This document shows positions 48,013 to 59,200 of a stretch of 64,000 bases of DNA, piece by piece. A model generated the notes under the pieces. That model made no database searches, was not told where the DNA came from, and saw only the letters and a program-made list of their open reading frames with translations. The DNA is taken from assembly GCA_017550405.1 (NCBI GenBank), contig JAFZPH010000047.1, positions 98,079 to 162,078 of the forward strand, written 5' to 3'. This stretch comes from Bacteroidales bacterium (GTDB lineage: Bacteria; Bacteroidota; Bacteroidia; Bacteroidales; P3). Numbering within the stretch: the stretch's first letter is position 1; the number at the start of each line of letters is the position of its first letter. A program made the position numbers and the translations under genes.

Positions 48013-48142
48013 GAATTTAGAATTGAGAATTGCGTGAATGTGTAAACGTGTGAATTTATTAATATGTTAGTCGATTAGCGAATTAACGAAATAACGAATT
48101 AACAAATTCAAAACATTCTCAATTATCAATTCTCAATTCTCG
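48006..48142. repeat. Interrupted AATTGAGA inverted repeat (after G4)
   Basis: AAATTGAGAATTTAGAATTG on the left and ATTCTCAATTATCAATTCTC on the right, separated by about 85 bases that hold AT-rich tandem units. The G4 stop codon TGA (48010-48012) is part of the left arm. Unlike the other copies no GC-rich hairpin follows. Confidence 0.7.
48066..48106. repeat. GTTAGTCGATT leader repeat with tandem TAACGAAT units, copy 1
   Basis: GTTAGTCGATTAGCGAATTA and repeated TAACGAA units. A related block with the same GTTAGTCGATT start lies at 56206-56240 before G6. Confidence 0.5.
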
Positions 48143-48208
48143 ACTTTCTCTCGTCTGTTAATTTCTATTAAATAATGTTAAATAATCCAAATTGTTACAA
48201 AAATGGAG

Positions 48209-48216
48209 TAACTTTG
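48209..48216 (+). promoter_or_regulatory. G5 promoter -7 box
   Basis: TAACTTTG followed by CA, 59 bases before the G5 start. A TTG at 48192-48194 is slightly too close for a standard -33 element. Confidence 0.65.
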
Positions 48217-48274
48217 CAATTACATATGTATGGGGTAACCCATACTAAAATAGTAATAATCAATTAAAAGCAAC

Positions 48275-51200
48275 ATGACTATGAAAAAATTCTTACGTTT
48301 TTTAGCCATTGTAGCATTGATGATGTCACCGCTGATCAGCCGTGCGCAGACAGTGGTGGACACCGTTCCTTTCTTTTGCGATTTCGAGGACCCCGTCCTC
48401 AACACGCATTGGCATCTTGAGAACGGTTCATGCTCCAACTTCTTTACCATCGACACCAGTGCCAACACCACTCCGGGCGGTACAATGTCGCTCTATGTGA
48501 CAGAACAAGACCGTCCCAGCATGCCCTACTCCTACAAGTTCGGCTCATCGGTAGCAGGTGAGGAGAGCTATGTGGCAAGCCGTGTGTTTGCTTGGATGGA
48601 ATTCTACATCCCCGACACCGGTGAATACGACATTGGCTTCTGGTGGAACTGCATGGGCGAAACGGTCTACGACTATGGCCGTTTCATTCTGGCACCCAGC
48701 ACCTACACCTTCACCGCCAGCACCGGGCAGTGGGACACCTCAAGCCCCTATCCTGGACAGTACCTCGGTGCCATCAGCACCCCCAACAACTGCATCTCCC
48801 TCAACGGCACTTCGCCGCTCTCCAACGTCTCCGCACCCCAATACCGTGTAGTCACCGTCCACATTACCACGGCAGGAAACTACCGCCTGGGCATCATGTG
48901 GCTGAACGACGGTAATACCGGCGACAACCCCCCGTTGATGATTGACGACATCTCCATCGTGCCCCACACCTGCGACGCTCCCCAGAATCTGATGGTCGAC
49001 TATTTCTCCAACGACACCGTATTCATGACCTGGGGCGGAAACGCAGCCAACTACCTCGTCATGTGGGACACCGCCGGTGTGACCTCCAACTTCTCGCACA
49101 TCACCACTACGGCCAACAACTATTTCTCCATAGGCGGACTGCCTGAACACGGTGAATACGAGATGTATGTATATTCCCTGTGCGACGGCGACACCAGTAT
49201 GCCGGCCGCCTACCACATCGTCATGCCTGACAACAGCTGCCCCACAATCTCTTCCTTCCCCTACACGATTGACTTCGACACCGTCACTAACAAAGGAACC
49301 TCGCAGATACCCCCCGACATCCACTGCTGGGGACATCTCACCAACAGTTCCAACCTCAGCTACGACGGCTACCCATACGTATACAGCTACTCCAGCTACG
49401 CCCACACAGGCACCTACGTGCTGTACTACTACTTCAACAACACCTACCTCACCCGCCACGGCTGGCGCCTGCCGCGCATCGATCCCTCCATCGACGTCAC
49501 CGGCCTCGTGGTGAGCTTCTGGGCGGCCAACAGCACTAGTTCCTACTCACCCCGACTGATGGTGGGTGTGATGAGCGACCCCGCCAACCTCAACTCCTTC
49601 GTGGCATGCGACACCCTCAACATCTCCGCCACAGCATCCACCCAGTACAGCGTACCCCTCTCCAACTACACAGGCCACGGCCAATATCCCGCCATCGTCA
49701 TGTGTCGGCCTGGCTCCGGCGACTATGGCTACTGCTATGTCGACGACATCACGCTCACCTACGAGCCCTGCACCCGTCCCGGCATCACCTCGATGGTGGT
49801 CACCGACACCTCGGCCGACTTCACCTGGGCTCCCACCAACGGCTACTACTACGAGTGGACCTTGTCGCTTGACGACAGCTCCATCATCACTCGCACCACC
49901 GACACCTCCTTGTCGCTCACCGACCTCAGCCCTGCTCAGGCCTATACCCTGTATCTGCGCAGTGTTTGTGACGACAACGGTGCATGGAATTCCATCAATT
50001 TCCGCACCGAATGCGGCGCCCTCCGCCAGCTACCCTACTTCGAGGACTTCGAGAACGTCTCCGGCGGTAACTCCACCTCGGCAGGCTCTCCCTTCATCGA
50101 CTGCTGGCACCGCTATTGCGATGGTTCGTCTTGGTATCCTTACATCTACTATAACTACTCATCCTACGCCCACAGCGGCAACAACTCCATCTACTGGTAC
50201 CGGTCTAATACTTCGGATGCATCCTACGGTACCTCCAACTGGCTTATCCTGCCTCCCATCAACACCAACGTCATCCCGATGACCAGCGTACAGCTGAAAT
50301 TCTGGGCCGAGTCCAGCTCCACCTCCTATGGCCCCACCGTGCAGGTAGGCGTCATGACCGACCCCAACGACACCTCCACCTTCCGTTTGGTGAGGAATAT
50401 CGACATCGAGGATGTTAGCTACCGTGAATATGTCACCACCTTCGACCACTACACCGACTCAGGTTCCTACATCACCGTGAGGTCCGTGTGCGATGGCCAA
50501 TACTGGTATGCCTACTTCGACGATTTCACCATCGAGTACATCCCCTCATGCCCCGGAATCAACAATCTCATCGCCGACGGTGTTGGCACCACTGCCATCC
50601 ACCTGACCTGGGAACCCTCCTTGGCTCTCGACACCGTTATTGAATACGAGCTCAATATCACCGACGACACCCTGCTGCCTCCCTCCACCTACGTCACCGA
50701 GCACAACAGCATCTTCCTCACTGGTCTTGCACCCAACACACAATACTTCATCAATGTGCGTTCCACCTGCGACACCAGCAACAGCCAATGGGAAAGCCTC
50801 GTCGTGAGAACAAACAACCTGCCCTGCATCGAGTTCGACAGCACCTCTGCCGACTCCATGGTTGTCACCAACACCAGCCTGTCATCATCCTACCTCATCC
50901 CCCTGAACAACTACTATAACTACTCCTATACACAACAGCTCTACACCAGCGACGACATGCATGGTGGTGCTGTCATCACCGGCATCGACTTCCGCTACAA
51001 CGGCTCCAGTGCCTCCACGGTTAAAACCAACTGCACCATTTATATGGCCAACACCACCGTGCAGAACCTCTCCTCCGGATTTGTACCTTTCAGCTCAGCA
51101 TTCCATCGCGTGTACGAAGGCCCGATGAACGCCAACAACAACCCCGCCAACGGAGGATGGAACCACTTCGAGTTCGATAATCCCTTCCTCTACGACGGAG

Positions 51201-54200
51201 TTTCCAACCTGCTCATTATAGTGCACGACAACTCCGGCTCCTACGACGGCACCGCCTACACCTTCAGTTGCCACAACACCAGCAGTGTGATGGCCCGCCA
51301 TATCTACAACGACGGTAGTGCATACGACATCACCAGCGTCTCCGGCGGCAACACCGTAACCATCCGTCCCGACATCCAGTTCCACACCTTCGGATGCCAG
51401 GCCACCGGCAGCTGCGCACCTCCCACAGTAGTGGTCACCAATGTCGACACCAACGAAATAAGCATCAACTGGGCTGCCGGCAACACCGAGACCTCTTGGG
51501 GTGTGGAATACGTTGCCGACGGCGACACCAACTGGGTTGACCAAGGCTTGACCTCTGCCACTGACGTCACCATCACAGGTCTGACTCCCAACACCCGCTA
51601 CACCATCCGCGTCACGGCCAGTTGCGGCGAGGAGGATCCCTTCACTTTGGTTTCGGCCAAGACCACCTGCGCCCCCTTCCATGTCCCCTTCTACGAGAAC
51701 TTCGAAAGCTGGACAGCATCTTCCACGGCACCCGCTCCTGCCTGCTGGAACAAGTTCAGCACCTATAGTTCAAGCTACCCATACGTAGTCACATCACAGC
51801 ATCACAGCGGCAACCGCTCAATGTACTTCTACAATTACGGCAGCACCCACACCTGCCTTGTACTTCCCACGCTCGATGTACCTCTCGACAGTCTCTCCAT
51901 CTCGTTCTACATGCTGAAGACCTCCAACCAATACCGTCATGCCCTGCGTGTAGGCGTGATGACCGACCCCACCGACATCTCCACATTCGAACCCGTTGCC
52001 GAAGTATACACCGACCAGGTATATTTTTGGCAAGGTGTGGAAATACCGCTGAACAACTACCACGGAAACGGCCAATACATAGCCATCCGCACTGTTCCCG
52101 GCTACAGCTACCCCTATATCGACGACATCGAGGTCAACTACATCAACCCCTGCCCGCGACCCACCAACTTCTGGGTGGACAATGTTGAGAATAACGGCGC
52201 CACAATCCATTGGGAAGACACCCTTGCCTCCAACTTCGAGATTGAATGGGGTCCCAAGGGATTCACTCCCGGTACTGGCACCACCCTCACCACCACAGCC
52301 GACAGCGTTGACCTCACCGGACTGGCCGTCAATTCCCAATACGACATCTATGTCCGTGCCTTCTGCTCGTCCGATGACACCAGCAACTGGTCGTTCACCT
52401 ACTCATTCTGGAGCCAATGCTTTGTCATCGACTCGCTTCCCTTCTTCGAGGATTTCGAAAGCTATCCTTCCTCCAGTACTGGCGACCCGGACTTCATCCA
52501 TTGCTGGACCCGCCTCACCGGCAGCAGCTACATCTATCCCTACATCGCTGGTAGCTCCTCCTACTCCCACAATGGCGGCAACCGCGGCCTCTACTGGTAC
52601 AACACCAACTCCTCCGGCTACATGTATGAAAACACCTATTCCAACTATATCATTCTGCCGCAAATCGACACCACCGTGCTGCCCATCAACACTCTCCAGC
52701 TTTCCTTCTGGGCCAAGTCAAGCAGTTCGTCTTACACTCCCTACTTCGACATCGGTGTCATGACCGACCCCTCCGACCACACCACCTACGTGCCTGTCGA
52801 CACAGTGGTCATCAACTACGCCGACGGCTGGACATACGTCGATGTGCCCTTCACCCGCTACACCGGCTATGGCAGCTATGTGGCCATCAGGGGCTTCTAT
52901 GTATCCTACTGGTATGCCTACGTCGACGAAATCATGCTCGACACCGCTCCGACCTGCATCGCCCCCAGACATCTTGCCACCACCGGCAATACACTCACCT
53001 CTATCGACCTTACCTGGCGCGAGCGTGGCAATGCCACCGAATGGCAGGTCAGATACAACCTCCCCGATGTACCCGGCATGTCGTACGACACCATCGTTTA
53101 CACCAACAGCGTCACCTTCACCGGACTTCTCACTGGACAGATGTACGAGTTCCAAGTCCGCAGCATCTGCAGTGGCGGCGACACCTCCGCGTGGTCGAAT
53201 AGCTACGTCGGTGCCCCAGGCACATGGAATATGCGTGCCAACATGACCGACACCCTCCGCATGTGCCAAGGCCTCATCTATGACGACGGTGGCCCCTATG
53301 GCTCATATATCCCCAACCAGACTTCTTACATCATTCTCATGCCCGAAACGCCCGGCAGTCTGGTGCAAATCGAAGGTACCTTCAAAGGTGAGGGCTGCTG
53401 CGACTACCTCGGCATCTACGATGGCATAGGCAACAGCGGCACGCAGTTCTACTATGGATACTCCGGTTCGCTTGTCAACCTCGGACCCTTCATGTCCACC
53501 AACGGCCCCATCACCATCTACTTCCACTCCGACGGTTCAGGCCAATACGACGGTTTCGAATTTCAGGTCAGCTGCATCAATCTCAACTGTCCGGTCAGCG
53601 ACATTCGTATCGACAACACCTACCCGCTCAGTACCGACATGTTGAACGTCACCTGGGATGCCGACAGTGCCTCCTCCTTCGAGGTTGAATACGGCAACCA
53701 CGGCTTCGTACAAGGCACAGGCACCTTCCTGAGCACTACCACCAACCACGTCACACTCACCGGCCTCTCACCGCTCACCAGCTACGATGTCTACGTCCGC
53801 GGCATCTGCGCAACGGACGACACCGGTTCATGGATGCATTCCACCCTGACCACCGAGCTGTGCGAAAACTTCAGCACCTTCTACAGTTACGACACCTCAT
53901 CCTCTGTTGGCTCAACCACAAGCAGCTATGCCCCTGTCGGCTATAGCTTCTACAACTACAGCTATGTGCAGACCATTGTCGACAGTGCTGTCCTGGCCGG
54001 TATGACCGATCCCATCTCGGCTCTGGCATTCCATCCCTCCACCACCAGCCAAGGCGACTACTTCACCAACATGGATGTCTACCTCGCCAACGTGCCCGAG
54101 AGCGACCTCAGCATCGACTTCATCCATCCCGACAGCAACCATGTCTTTGTACAGGTCATGCATGGTGCCGACCTCTGCTACAACTCCACCGATTGGCAGC

Positions 54201-55798
54201 TCCACGGTTTCGACACCACATTTACTTGGGACGGACACAGCAACCTGCTGGTCTCCTTCAACCGTCGGCACGGCTCCTACTCTAGCGGTGCTACGTTCTA
54301 TGCTCATACATCCTCGACCTACAAAGGCCGCTACATCTATCAGGATGGCTCTGCCTACAACCCGTCGACAGTCACCGGTGGATACACGTTGAATGTAGTG
54401 GGCGACCTGAAGTTCATAACCTGTCATGGAGGATCGTGCCAGATACCCATCCTCACCGGCATCACCCACGACCACCAGTCAGCCACAGTCACTTGGACGG
54501 GCAACGGCTCCAACTATCAAGTCAACATTAAGGAATCCGCTGCCGACGACTGGCCCGCCACCGACATTAATGTGACTGGCAACACCTACACCTTCTCCGG
54601 TCTCAATGCCGCCACCCACTACACCATACGCGTCCGCACCGACTGCACCGACGACAGCCTCGGCTACAGCTATTGGGTAACCGACGAGTTCATCACCGAC
54701 AGCCTGCCCTGCTACCCGCCTCACAGCGTCCATGCCACCGACGTGACCAACTCCACCGCCACCATCGACTGGATAACCATCGGCACTGAAACCATGTGGG
54801 ACATCCACGTATGGTCCTCTGGCGACATCGACAGCATCTACCGCGTCACCTCGCATCCCGCCACCGTGGGCGGCTTCACCGCCGGTCTCACCTACAACGT
54901 TACCGCCCGTGCAGTCTGCGGTGCCAACATGGAGGAGGGCGACTGGGGTGCCATCGCCACCTTCACCACCGCCACCTGCCCCAATGTTGCCAACGTCTCG
55001 GCCGGCAACGTCACTGCCAACAGTGCCCTCATCACCTGGGATCTCAACGATATGGCCGAAAGCTGGGTTGTTGAGTACGGCCACGCCGGCTTCGACCAGG
55101 GCTCCGGCACCGTCGTGCCCTGTACCTCCAACAGCTTCAACGCCACCGGCCTTGAGTGCGAGACCTCCTACGACTTCTACGTCCGCGCCGTCTGCGGCAC
55201 CGACTGGACCAGCGAGAACTGGACACGCGTCAGCTTCACTACCGGCGACTGCACCGAAGTCTGCGAAGCTCCCTTCGGCGTCACCGCAACCGTCAACCTC
55301 AACAACGTCGACGTCAGCTGGACGCCCGGCGAGGGCAACACCTCCTTCGAGGTTGAGTACGGCAGCCACGGCTTCAACCACGGCAGCGGCACCACCGTCA
55401 ACGCCACCGAACCGCACGCCACCATCACCGGTCTCGAGTACAACACCCAGTACGACCTCTATGTGCGTGCCCTCTGCGGTGTAGGCGACTACAGCCCCTG
55501 GAGCACTGTCACCACCTTCACCACCGGCACACAGAGCATCGTCAATGCCGACGGTGTCTCCTGCACCATCTTCCCCAACCCCGCCACCAAATCCACCACC
55601 ATCACAGTGGGCGGTGTCAACGGCAAGGTGAAGATAGAGGTAGTCGACATGGACGGCCGCACCGTAGCCATCGAGACCCTCGAGTGCAGCAACGACTGCG
55701 TGAAGACCATGGAAGTGGACAAACTCGCCCAGGGTGCCTACTTCGTCCGCATCAGCGGCGAACAGGTGAACATGGTCAGAAAACTGATCGTGAAATAA
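48275..55798 (+). CDS. G5: giant T9SS-exported FN3/J/CUB protein
   Basis: 2507 residues. Signal peptide MTMKKFLRFLAIVALMMSPL, cut probably after SRA; translation may start at the second ATG (48281). Order: Jv (48350-48975, VPFFCDFEDP), then FN3 domains alternating with J (49240-49775, 50012-50550, 51670-52150, 52420-52955), B (50825-51410, YNYSYTQQLY and GWNHFEF), a CUB-like domain (53225-53580, CQGLIYDDGGP, DYLGIYDG, ITIYFHSDGS, GFEFQVSC) and a B variant (53860-54430, SFYNYSYVQ). The standard block of four FN3 domains and the sorting domain (55540-55798, CTIFPNPA) end the protein; eleven FN3 in total. CUB domains are extracellular protein- or carbohydrate-binding modules best known from animals but also present in Bacteroidota. 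The role is inferred as surface binding; no enzymatic domain was seen. Confidence 0.93.
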   Translation: MTMKKFLRFLAIVALMMSPLISRAQTVVDTVPFFCDFEDPVLNTHWHLENGSCSNFFTIDTSANTTPGGTMSLYVTEQDRPSMPYSYKFGSSVAGEESYVASRVFAWMEFYIPDTGEYDIGFWWNCMGETVYDYGRFILAPSTYTFTASTGQWDTSSPYPGQYLGAISTPNNCISLNGTSPLSNVSAPQYRVVTVHITTAGNYRLGIMWLNDGNTGDNPPLMIDDISIVPHTCDAPQNLMVDYFSNDTVFMTWGGNAANYLVMWDTAGVTSNFSHITTTANNYFSIGGLPEHGEYEMYVYSLCDGDTSMPAAYHIVMPDNSCPTISSFPYTIDFDTVTNKGTSQIPPDIHCWGHLTNSSNLSYDGYPYVYSYSSYAHTGTYVLYYYFNNTYLTRHGWRLPRIDPSIDVTGLVVSFWAANSTSSYSPRLMVGVMSDPANLNSFVACDTLNISATASTQYSVPLSNYTGHGQYPAIVMCRPGSGDYGYCYVDDITLTYEPCTRPGITSMVVTDTSADFTWAPTNGYYYEWTLSLDDSSIITRTTDTSLSLTDLSPAQAYTLYLRSVCDDNGAWNSINFRTECGALRQLPYFEDFENVSGGNSTSAGSPFIDCWHRYCDGSSWYPYIYYNYSSYAHSGNNSIYWYRSNTSDASYGTSNWLILPPINTNVIPMTSVQLKFWAESSSTSYGPTVQVGVMTDPNDTSTFRLVRNIDIEDVSYREYVTTFDHYTDSGSYITVRSVCDGQYWYAYFDDFTIEYIPSCPGINNLIADGVGTTAIHLTWEPSLALDTVIEYELNITDDTLLPPSTYVTEHNSIFLTGLAPNTQYFINVRSTCDTSNSQWESLVVRTNNLPCIEFDSTSADSMVVTNTSLSSSYLIPLNNYYNYSYTQQLYTSDDMHGGAVITGIDFRYNGSSASTVKTNCTIYMANTTVQNLSSGFVPFSSAFHRVYEGPMNANNNPANGGWNHFEFDNPFLYDGVSNLLIIVHDNSGSYDGTAYTFSCHNTSSVMARHIYNDGSAYDITSVSGGNTVTIRPDIQFHTFGCQATGSCAPPTVVVTNVDTNEISINWAAGNTETSWGVEYVADGDTNWVDQGLTSATDVTITGLTPNTRYTIRVTASCGEEDPFTLVSAKTTCAPFHVPFYENFESWTASSTAPAPACWNKFSTYSSSYPYVVTSQHHSGNRSMYFYNYGSTHTCLVLPTLDVPLDSLSISFYMLKTSNQYRHALRVGVMTDPTDISTFEPVAEVYTDQVYFWQGVEIPLNNYHGNGQYIAIRTVPGYSYPYIDDIEVNYINPCPRPTNFWVDNVENNGATIHWEDTLASNFEIEWGPKGFTPGTGTTLTTTADSVDLTGLAVNSQYDIYVRAFCSSDDTSNWSFTYSFWSQCFVIDSLPFFEDFESYPSSSTGDPDFIHCWTRLTGSSYIYPYIAGSSSYSHNGGNRGLYWYNTNSSGYMYENTYSNYIILPQIDTTVLPINTLQLSFWAKSSSSSYTPYFDIGVMTDPSDHTTYVPVDTVVINYADGWTYVDVPFTRYTGYGSYVAIRGFYVSYWYAYVDEIMLDTAPTCIAPRHLATTGNTLTSIDLTWRERGNATEWQVRYNLPDVPGMSYDTIVYTNSVTFTGLLTGQMYEFQVRSICSGGDTSAWSNSYVGAPGTWNMRANMTDTLRMCQGLIYDDGGPYGSYIPNQTSYIILMPETPGSLVQIEGTFKGEGCCDYLGIYDGIGNSGTQFYYGYSGSLVNLGPFMSTNGPITIYFHSDGSGQYDGFEFQVSCINLNCPVSDIRIDNTYPLSTDMLNVTWDADSASSFEVEYGNHGFVQGTGTFLSTTTNHVTLTGLSPLTSYDVYVRGICATDDTGSWMHSTLTTELCENFSTFYSYDTSSSVGSTTSSYAPVGYSFYNYSYVQTIVDSAVLAGMTDPISALAFHPSTTSQGDYFTNMDVYLANVPESDLSIDFIHPDSNHVFVQVMHGADLCYNSTDWQLHGFDTTFTWDGHSNLLVSFNRRHGSYSSGATFYAHTSSTYKGRYIYQDGSAYNPSTVTGGYTLNVVGDLKFITCHGGSCQIPILTGITHDHQSATVTWTGNGSNYQVNIKESAADDWPATDINVTGNTYTFSGLNAATHYTIRVRTDCTDDSLGYSYWVTDEFITDSLPCYPPHSVHATDVTNSTATIDWITIGTETMWDIHVWSSGDIDSIYRVTSHPATVGGFTAGLTYNVTARAVCGANMEEGDWGAIATFTTATCPNVANVSAGNVTANSALITWDLNDMAESWVVEYGHAGFDQGSGTVVPCTSNSFNATGLECETSYDFYVRAVCGTDWTSENWTRVSFTTGDCTEVCEAPFGVTATVNLNNVDVSWTPGEGNTSFEVEYGSHGFNHGSGTTVNATEPHATITGLEYNTQYDLYVRALCGVGDYSPWSTVTTFTTGTQSIVNADGVSCTIFPNPATKSTTITVGGVNGKVKIEVVDMDGRTVAIETLECSNDCVKTMEVDKLAQGAYFVRISGEQVNMVRKLIVK

Positions 55799-55866
55799 AT
55801 TGAAAATTGAAAGTTGAAAATTGAAATCGTTACTCCAATAATTTCACTTTTCACTTTTCAATTCCT
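55798..55866. repeat. TTGAAAATTGAAA-type inverted repeat (after G5)
   Basis: Nearly identical to the block after G2 (34608-34675), with one visible base difference in the left arm. It begins at the last base of the G5 stop codon. Confidence 0.8.
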
Positions 55867-55867
55867 T

Positions 55868-55904
55868 AAAAAGGGGGCGGCGCTGCGCGCCGCCCCCTTT
55901 TTTT
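55868..55904 (+). terminator. G5 terminator, GC-rich hairpin
   Basis: AAGGGGGCGGCGC pairs perfectly with GCGCCGCCCCCTT around TGC and runs into a T tract of nine. Confidence 0.92.
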
Positions 55905-55912
55905 GCCCTGGG

Positions 55913-56018
55913 GCCGTTCAATACAGCATCGTTCATGCATCGTTCACGCATCGTTATCCATCATGCAAACGGAAAAAGAATCTGACAAGGAGACTGAAAC
56001 TATCCTGTATTGAAGGGC
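55913..56018. repeat. 106-base element with GCCGTTCAATACAG inverted ends and CATCGTT repeats
   Basis: Ends GCCGTTCAATACAG (55913-55926) and CTGTATTGAAGGGC (56005-56018) pair with one mismatch. Inside, CATCGTT occurs three times, followed by AACGGAAAAA. Related to 12819-12919 in length, order and core motifs. Confidence 0.6.
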
Positions 56019-56092
56019 GCAACTGCCCCTCCGTCCATACGTTAAAATTTATTAATGGCCGTTAAAATATCACACAATAAGGATTATTTGAT

Positions 56093-56100
56093 TACCTTTG
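56093..56100 (+). promoter_or_regulatory. G6 promoter -7 box
   Basis: TACCTTTG followed by CA, 169 bases before the G6 start, the longest leader in the array. The -33 region lacks TTTG. Confidence 0.6.
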
Positions 56101-56205
56101 CAGAGCAATAATAATACAAATAGCACACCACCATGCCCATTAAACTATTGATAATTAACACTATATGGTAAGTAAAAAATAAAAAGTGAAAATAAATAAT
56201 AATGT

Positions 56206-56240
56206 GTTAGTCGATTTACGCATTAACACGATTACGAGAT
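56206..56240. repeat. GTTAGTCGATT leader repeat, copy 2
   Basis: GTTAGTCGATTTACGCATTA followed by ACACGATTACG, related to the block at 48066-48106. It lies inside the G6 leader, downstream of the -7 box. Confidence 0.45.
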
Positions 56241-56269
56241 AATTTTTTTATTAACTAACAATTCTAATC

Positions 56270-59200
56270 ATGAAGAAATTATTAATCCCATTGCTACTGG
56301 CAGTCTTATTGCCTGCCGTGGCAAACGCCCAGACGCACTACACTGTGCAGGTGGGTTCGGGGACTGAGACGAACCCGTATGTGCCGGCTTACGGCAACTA
56401 CAATCATTCGTACACCCAGTCCATCTACCATGCCAACCAGGTAGGCCTTGACGGTGTAATCGACACCATTGCCTTCCAAGTGGCCGACGGGAGCCTGACG
56501 CGCACCTTGATCATCTATATGGCCGAGGTGAACAAAGGTTCTTTCTCGTCGTCGTCCGACGCTGTCGCGGCATCGCACTTCCAGCGTGTGTTCAAGGGCA
56601 GCGTCAGCCTGTCGATGGGCTGGGCCACCATTGGCCTCGACTCGACGTTCACCTATCAGGACACGGCTGACTTGGTCATCGCCGTTATCGACAGTACCGG
56701 CACGTGGTCGGGCAGTTTCCCCAATTTTGCGGGTACGATGATGACAGCGGACCGCTCGCTGTATGCCTACGACGACTACACCATCTACACGCTGAGCAGT
56801 CCATTGTCCTATTCGACCCATTTCCTGCCCAACATCCGGCTGGGCATCACTTCGACCAGCGAGTATTGCGCCACTCCCTCCGATGTAGCGGTGAGCAATA
56901 TCGACGGCACACAGGCCACCATCACGTGGCAGGAAAACGGCACCGCCAACAGTTGGGAGGTGCTGGTGTCGGACACTGTGGTGACCGACTTCACCTATGT
57001 GTCGCCGGTGACGGTCTCGACAACCACCTATACGGTGACGGGACTCAGCGGCAACAGCCCCTACTATGTGTATGTACGCGCCGACTGCAGCTCAACGAGC
57101 ATCAGCACGTGGAGCAACGGAACGTTTTTCCGTTCGGCATGCATCGGCAACACAAATATCCCCTATTCCACCGGTTTTGAAGATATCACCACTGGCGAAC
57201 TGCCCAACTGCTGGCTGCAGTTGGCTACGGGCAGCAGCGGCTCAGGTACCTTCCCCGCCGCCTACGAGTATCCCTCCAACGCCCGCAACAGCAATGTCTA
57301 CTTCGAGTTTGAGAGCAACTACAGCGAGACCGAATTGGTTGCCCTGCCGGTGATGGAGAATATCAATTCGCTTTACCTCAGTTTCTACGCCTCGGTGATG
57401 AATTCCAACTTCACTTTCGAAGTGGGTGTGATGGAGGACTCGTTGTTTGTCCCCGTCGACACAGTGGCGCTCACTCCCGGTGTAAACAACAACTGGGCGG
57501 GATCGTACTATCCTTATACGGTTTATTTTTCGGACTACACTGGCACGGGCGACCGCATTGCCATGCGTGTGACGCCTCAGTCGAACGGCTATACGCTGAT
57601 GTTGGACGACTTTGTGGTGGACGAGATACCCAGCTGCCTGCCGCCCACACATTTCAAGGTGGACAGCATAGGTGCCGACTGGGTGGCCCTGGGCTGGGAG
57701 GATGCCGGCGAAGCCTTGGAATGGGAAGTGGTCTACGACTCGGTGCCTTTCAACCCCGCTACGGCCACGCCCCTGGGAACTGCGACCGCTTACGACACCT
57801 CGGTGGTGATTGACGAGCTGTCATTCGAGACCACCTACTATGCCTATCTGCGCGCCAACTGCGGCGACTACAGCCCCTGGGTGGGACCCCTGACCTTTGT
57901 GCCGGGCCACTACGTGATGCCTTACAGCGGTTCGGACACGATAAGTACCTGCGGCCTGACCATCTACGACGATGGCGGTGAGGACGGCGACTACACCACT
58001 TACGCCGATTTCACACTGGTGGTATATCCCTCGAGCGAGGATTCGATTGTCACCTTCTGGGGCGATATGAACGTCTACTCCTATTATGCCCGCCTGCGTG
58101 TGTATGAGGGTGTAGGCACCAACGGCACCCTCCTCTTCCAGTCGGGTACCACCAACGACTATCAGACGATACCCTACACACGCTCCTTTGCCGGTCCCAT
58201 CACGGTGCGTTTCACCGCCGGCAGCTATAGCTACTACAATTCGGGCTTCGAACTGCATACCAGCTGCGAGGCCGCTCCCTCGTGCGCCACGGTGAGCAAC
58301 GTCAACGCCAACATCGTGGGTACGGGTTCGGCACACCTGATGTGGAATGTGTCGGGAACCAACCACGGCGCACCGACAGGCTATGAGGTGGAGTGCCGCG
58401 AAGTGGCCACCAACACAATTGTATCGACCGGTACGGCCACAAGCACAGCCTATACCCTTGTCGGCCTGAATGCCGCCACCGAGTACAAGGCCTTTGTGCG
58501 TGCCGTTTGCGATAACGACCAATACGGCACTTGGGACAGCACCTTCTTCACCACCCTCCATCTGCCCTGCCTGGCTTTCGACACCACCATCCACGACAGT
58601 GTAATGGTAACCGGCAACGGCAGTACCACCACCTACCAGTTGCCTTTGGACAACTACTACGGCAACAGCTTCACCGAGCAGCTGGTTCTGAGCAGCGAAC
58701 TGACGGGTTCGACCGTCATCAGCGGCATCGACTTTGAATTTGTTTCCAACACGTTGAACACGGGCAAGAACAACTGCACCATCTATCTTGCCAACACCGA
58801 GGCAACATCGTTGCTGGACAGCTACGCCCCCTACGACTCCGCCAACTTCCGTGCAGTCTACAGCGGTTCGCTGGTATGCACCACCGGCTGGAACCATTTC
58901 GAGTTCACCACCCCGTTCGAATACGACGGCTCGAAGAATCTGCTTGTCGCGGTGGTCGACAACTCGAGTACGTGGATTAGCACAAGCTGCACATTCAGCG
59001 CCCATTCTGTTACGGGTCTGGCTCGTACTGTCTCCAGCGACTACAACACGTACGACATAACGAACGACCCCGGTGGCTCGGCAGTCAGCTACCGCAACAA
59101 TATGCGGTTCCACATAGCCGGTTGTACCGAGACGGCCACCTGCGCCCGTCCCACTGTGATGGTCGATTCGGTCGGAATCAACCAGATTGACCTGTCGTGG

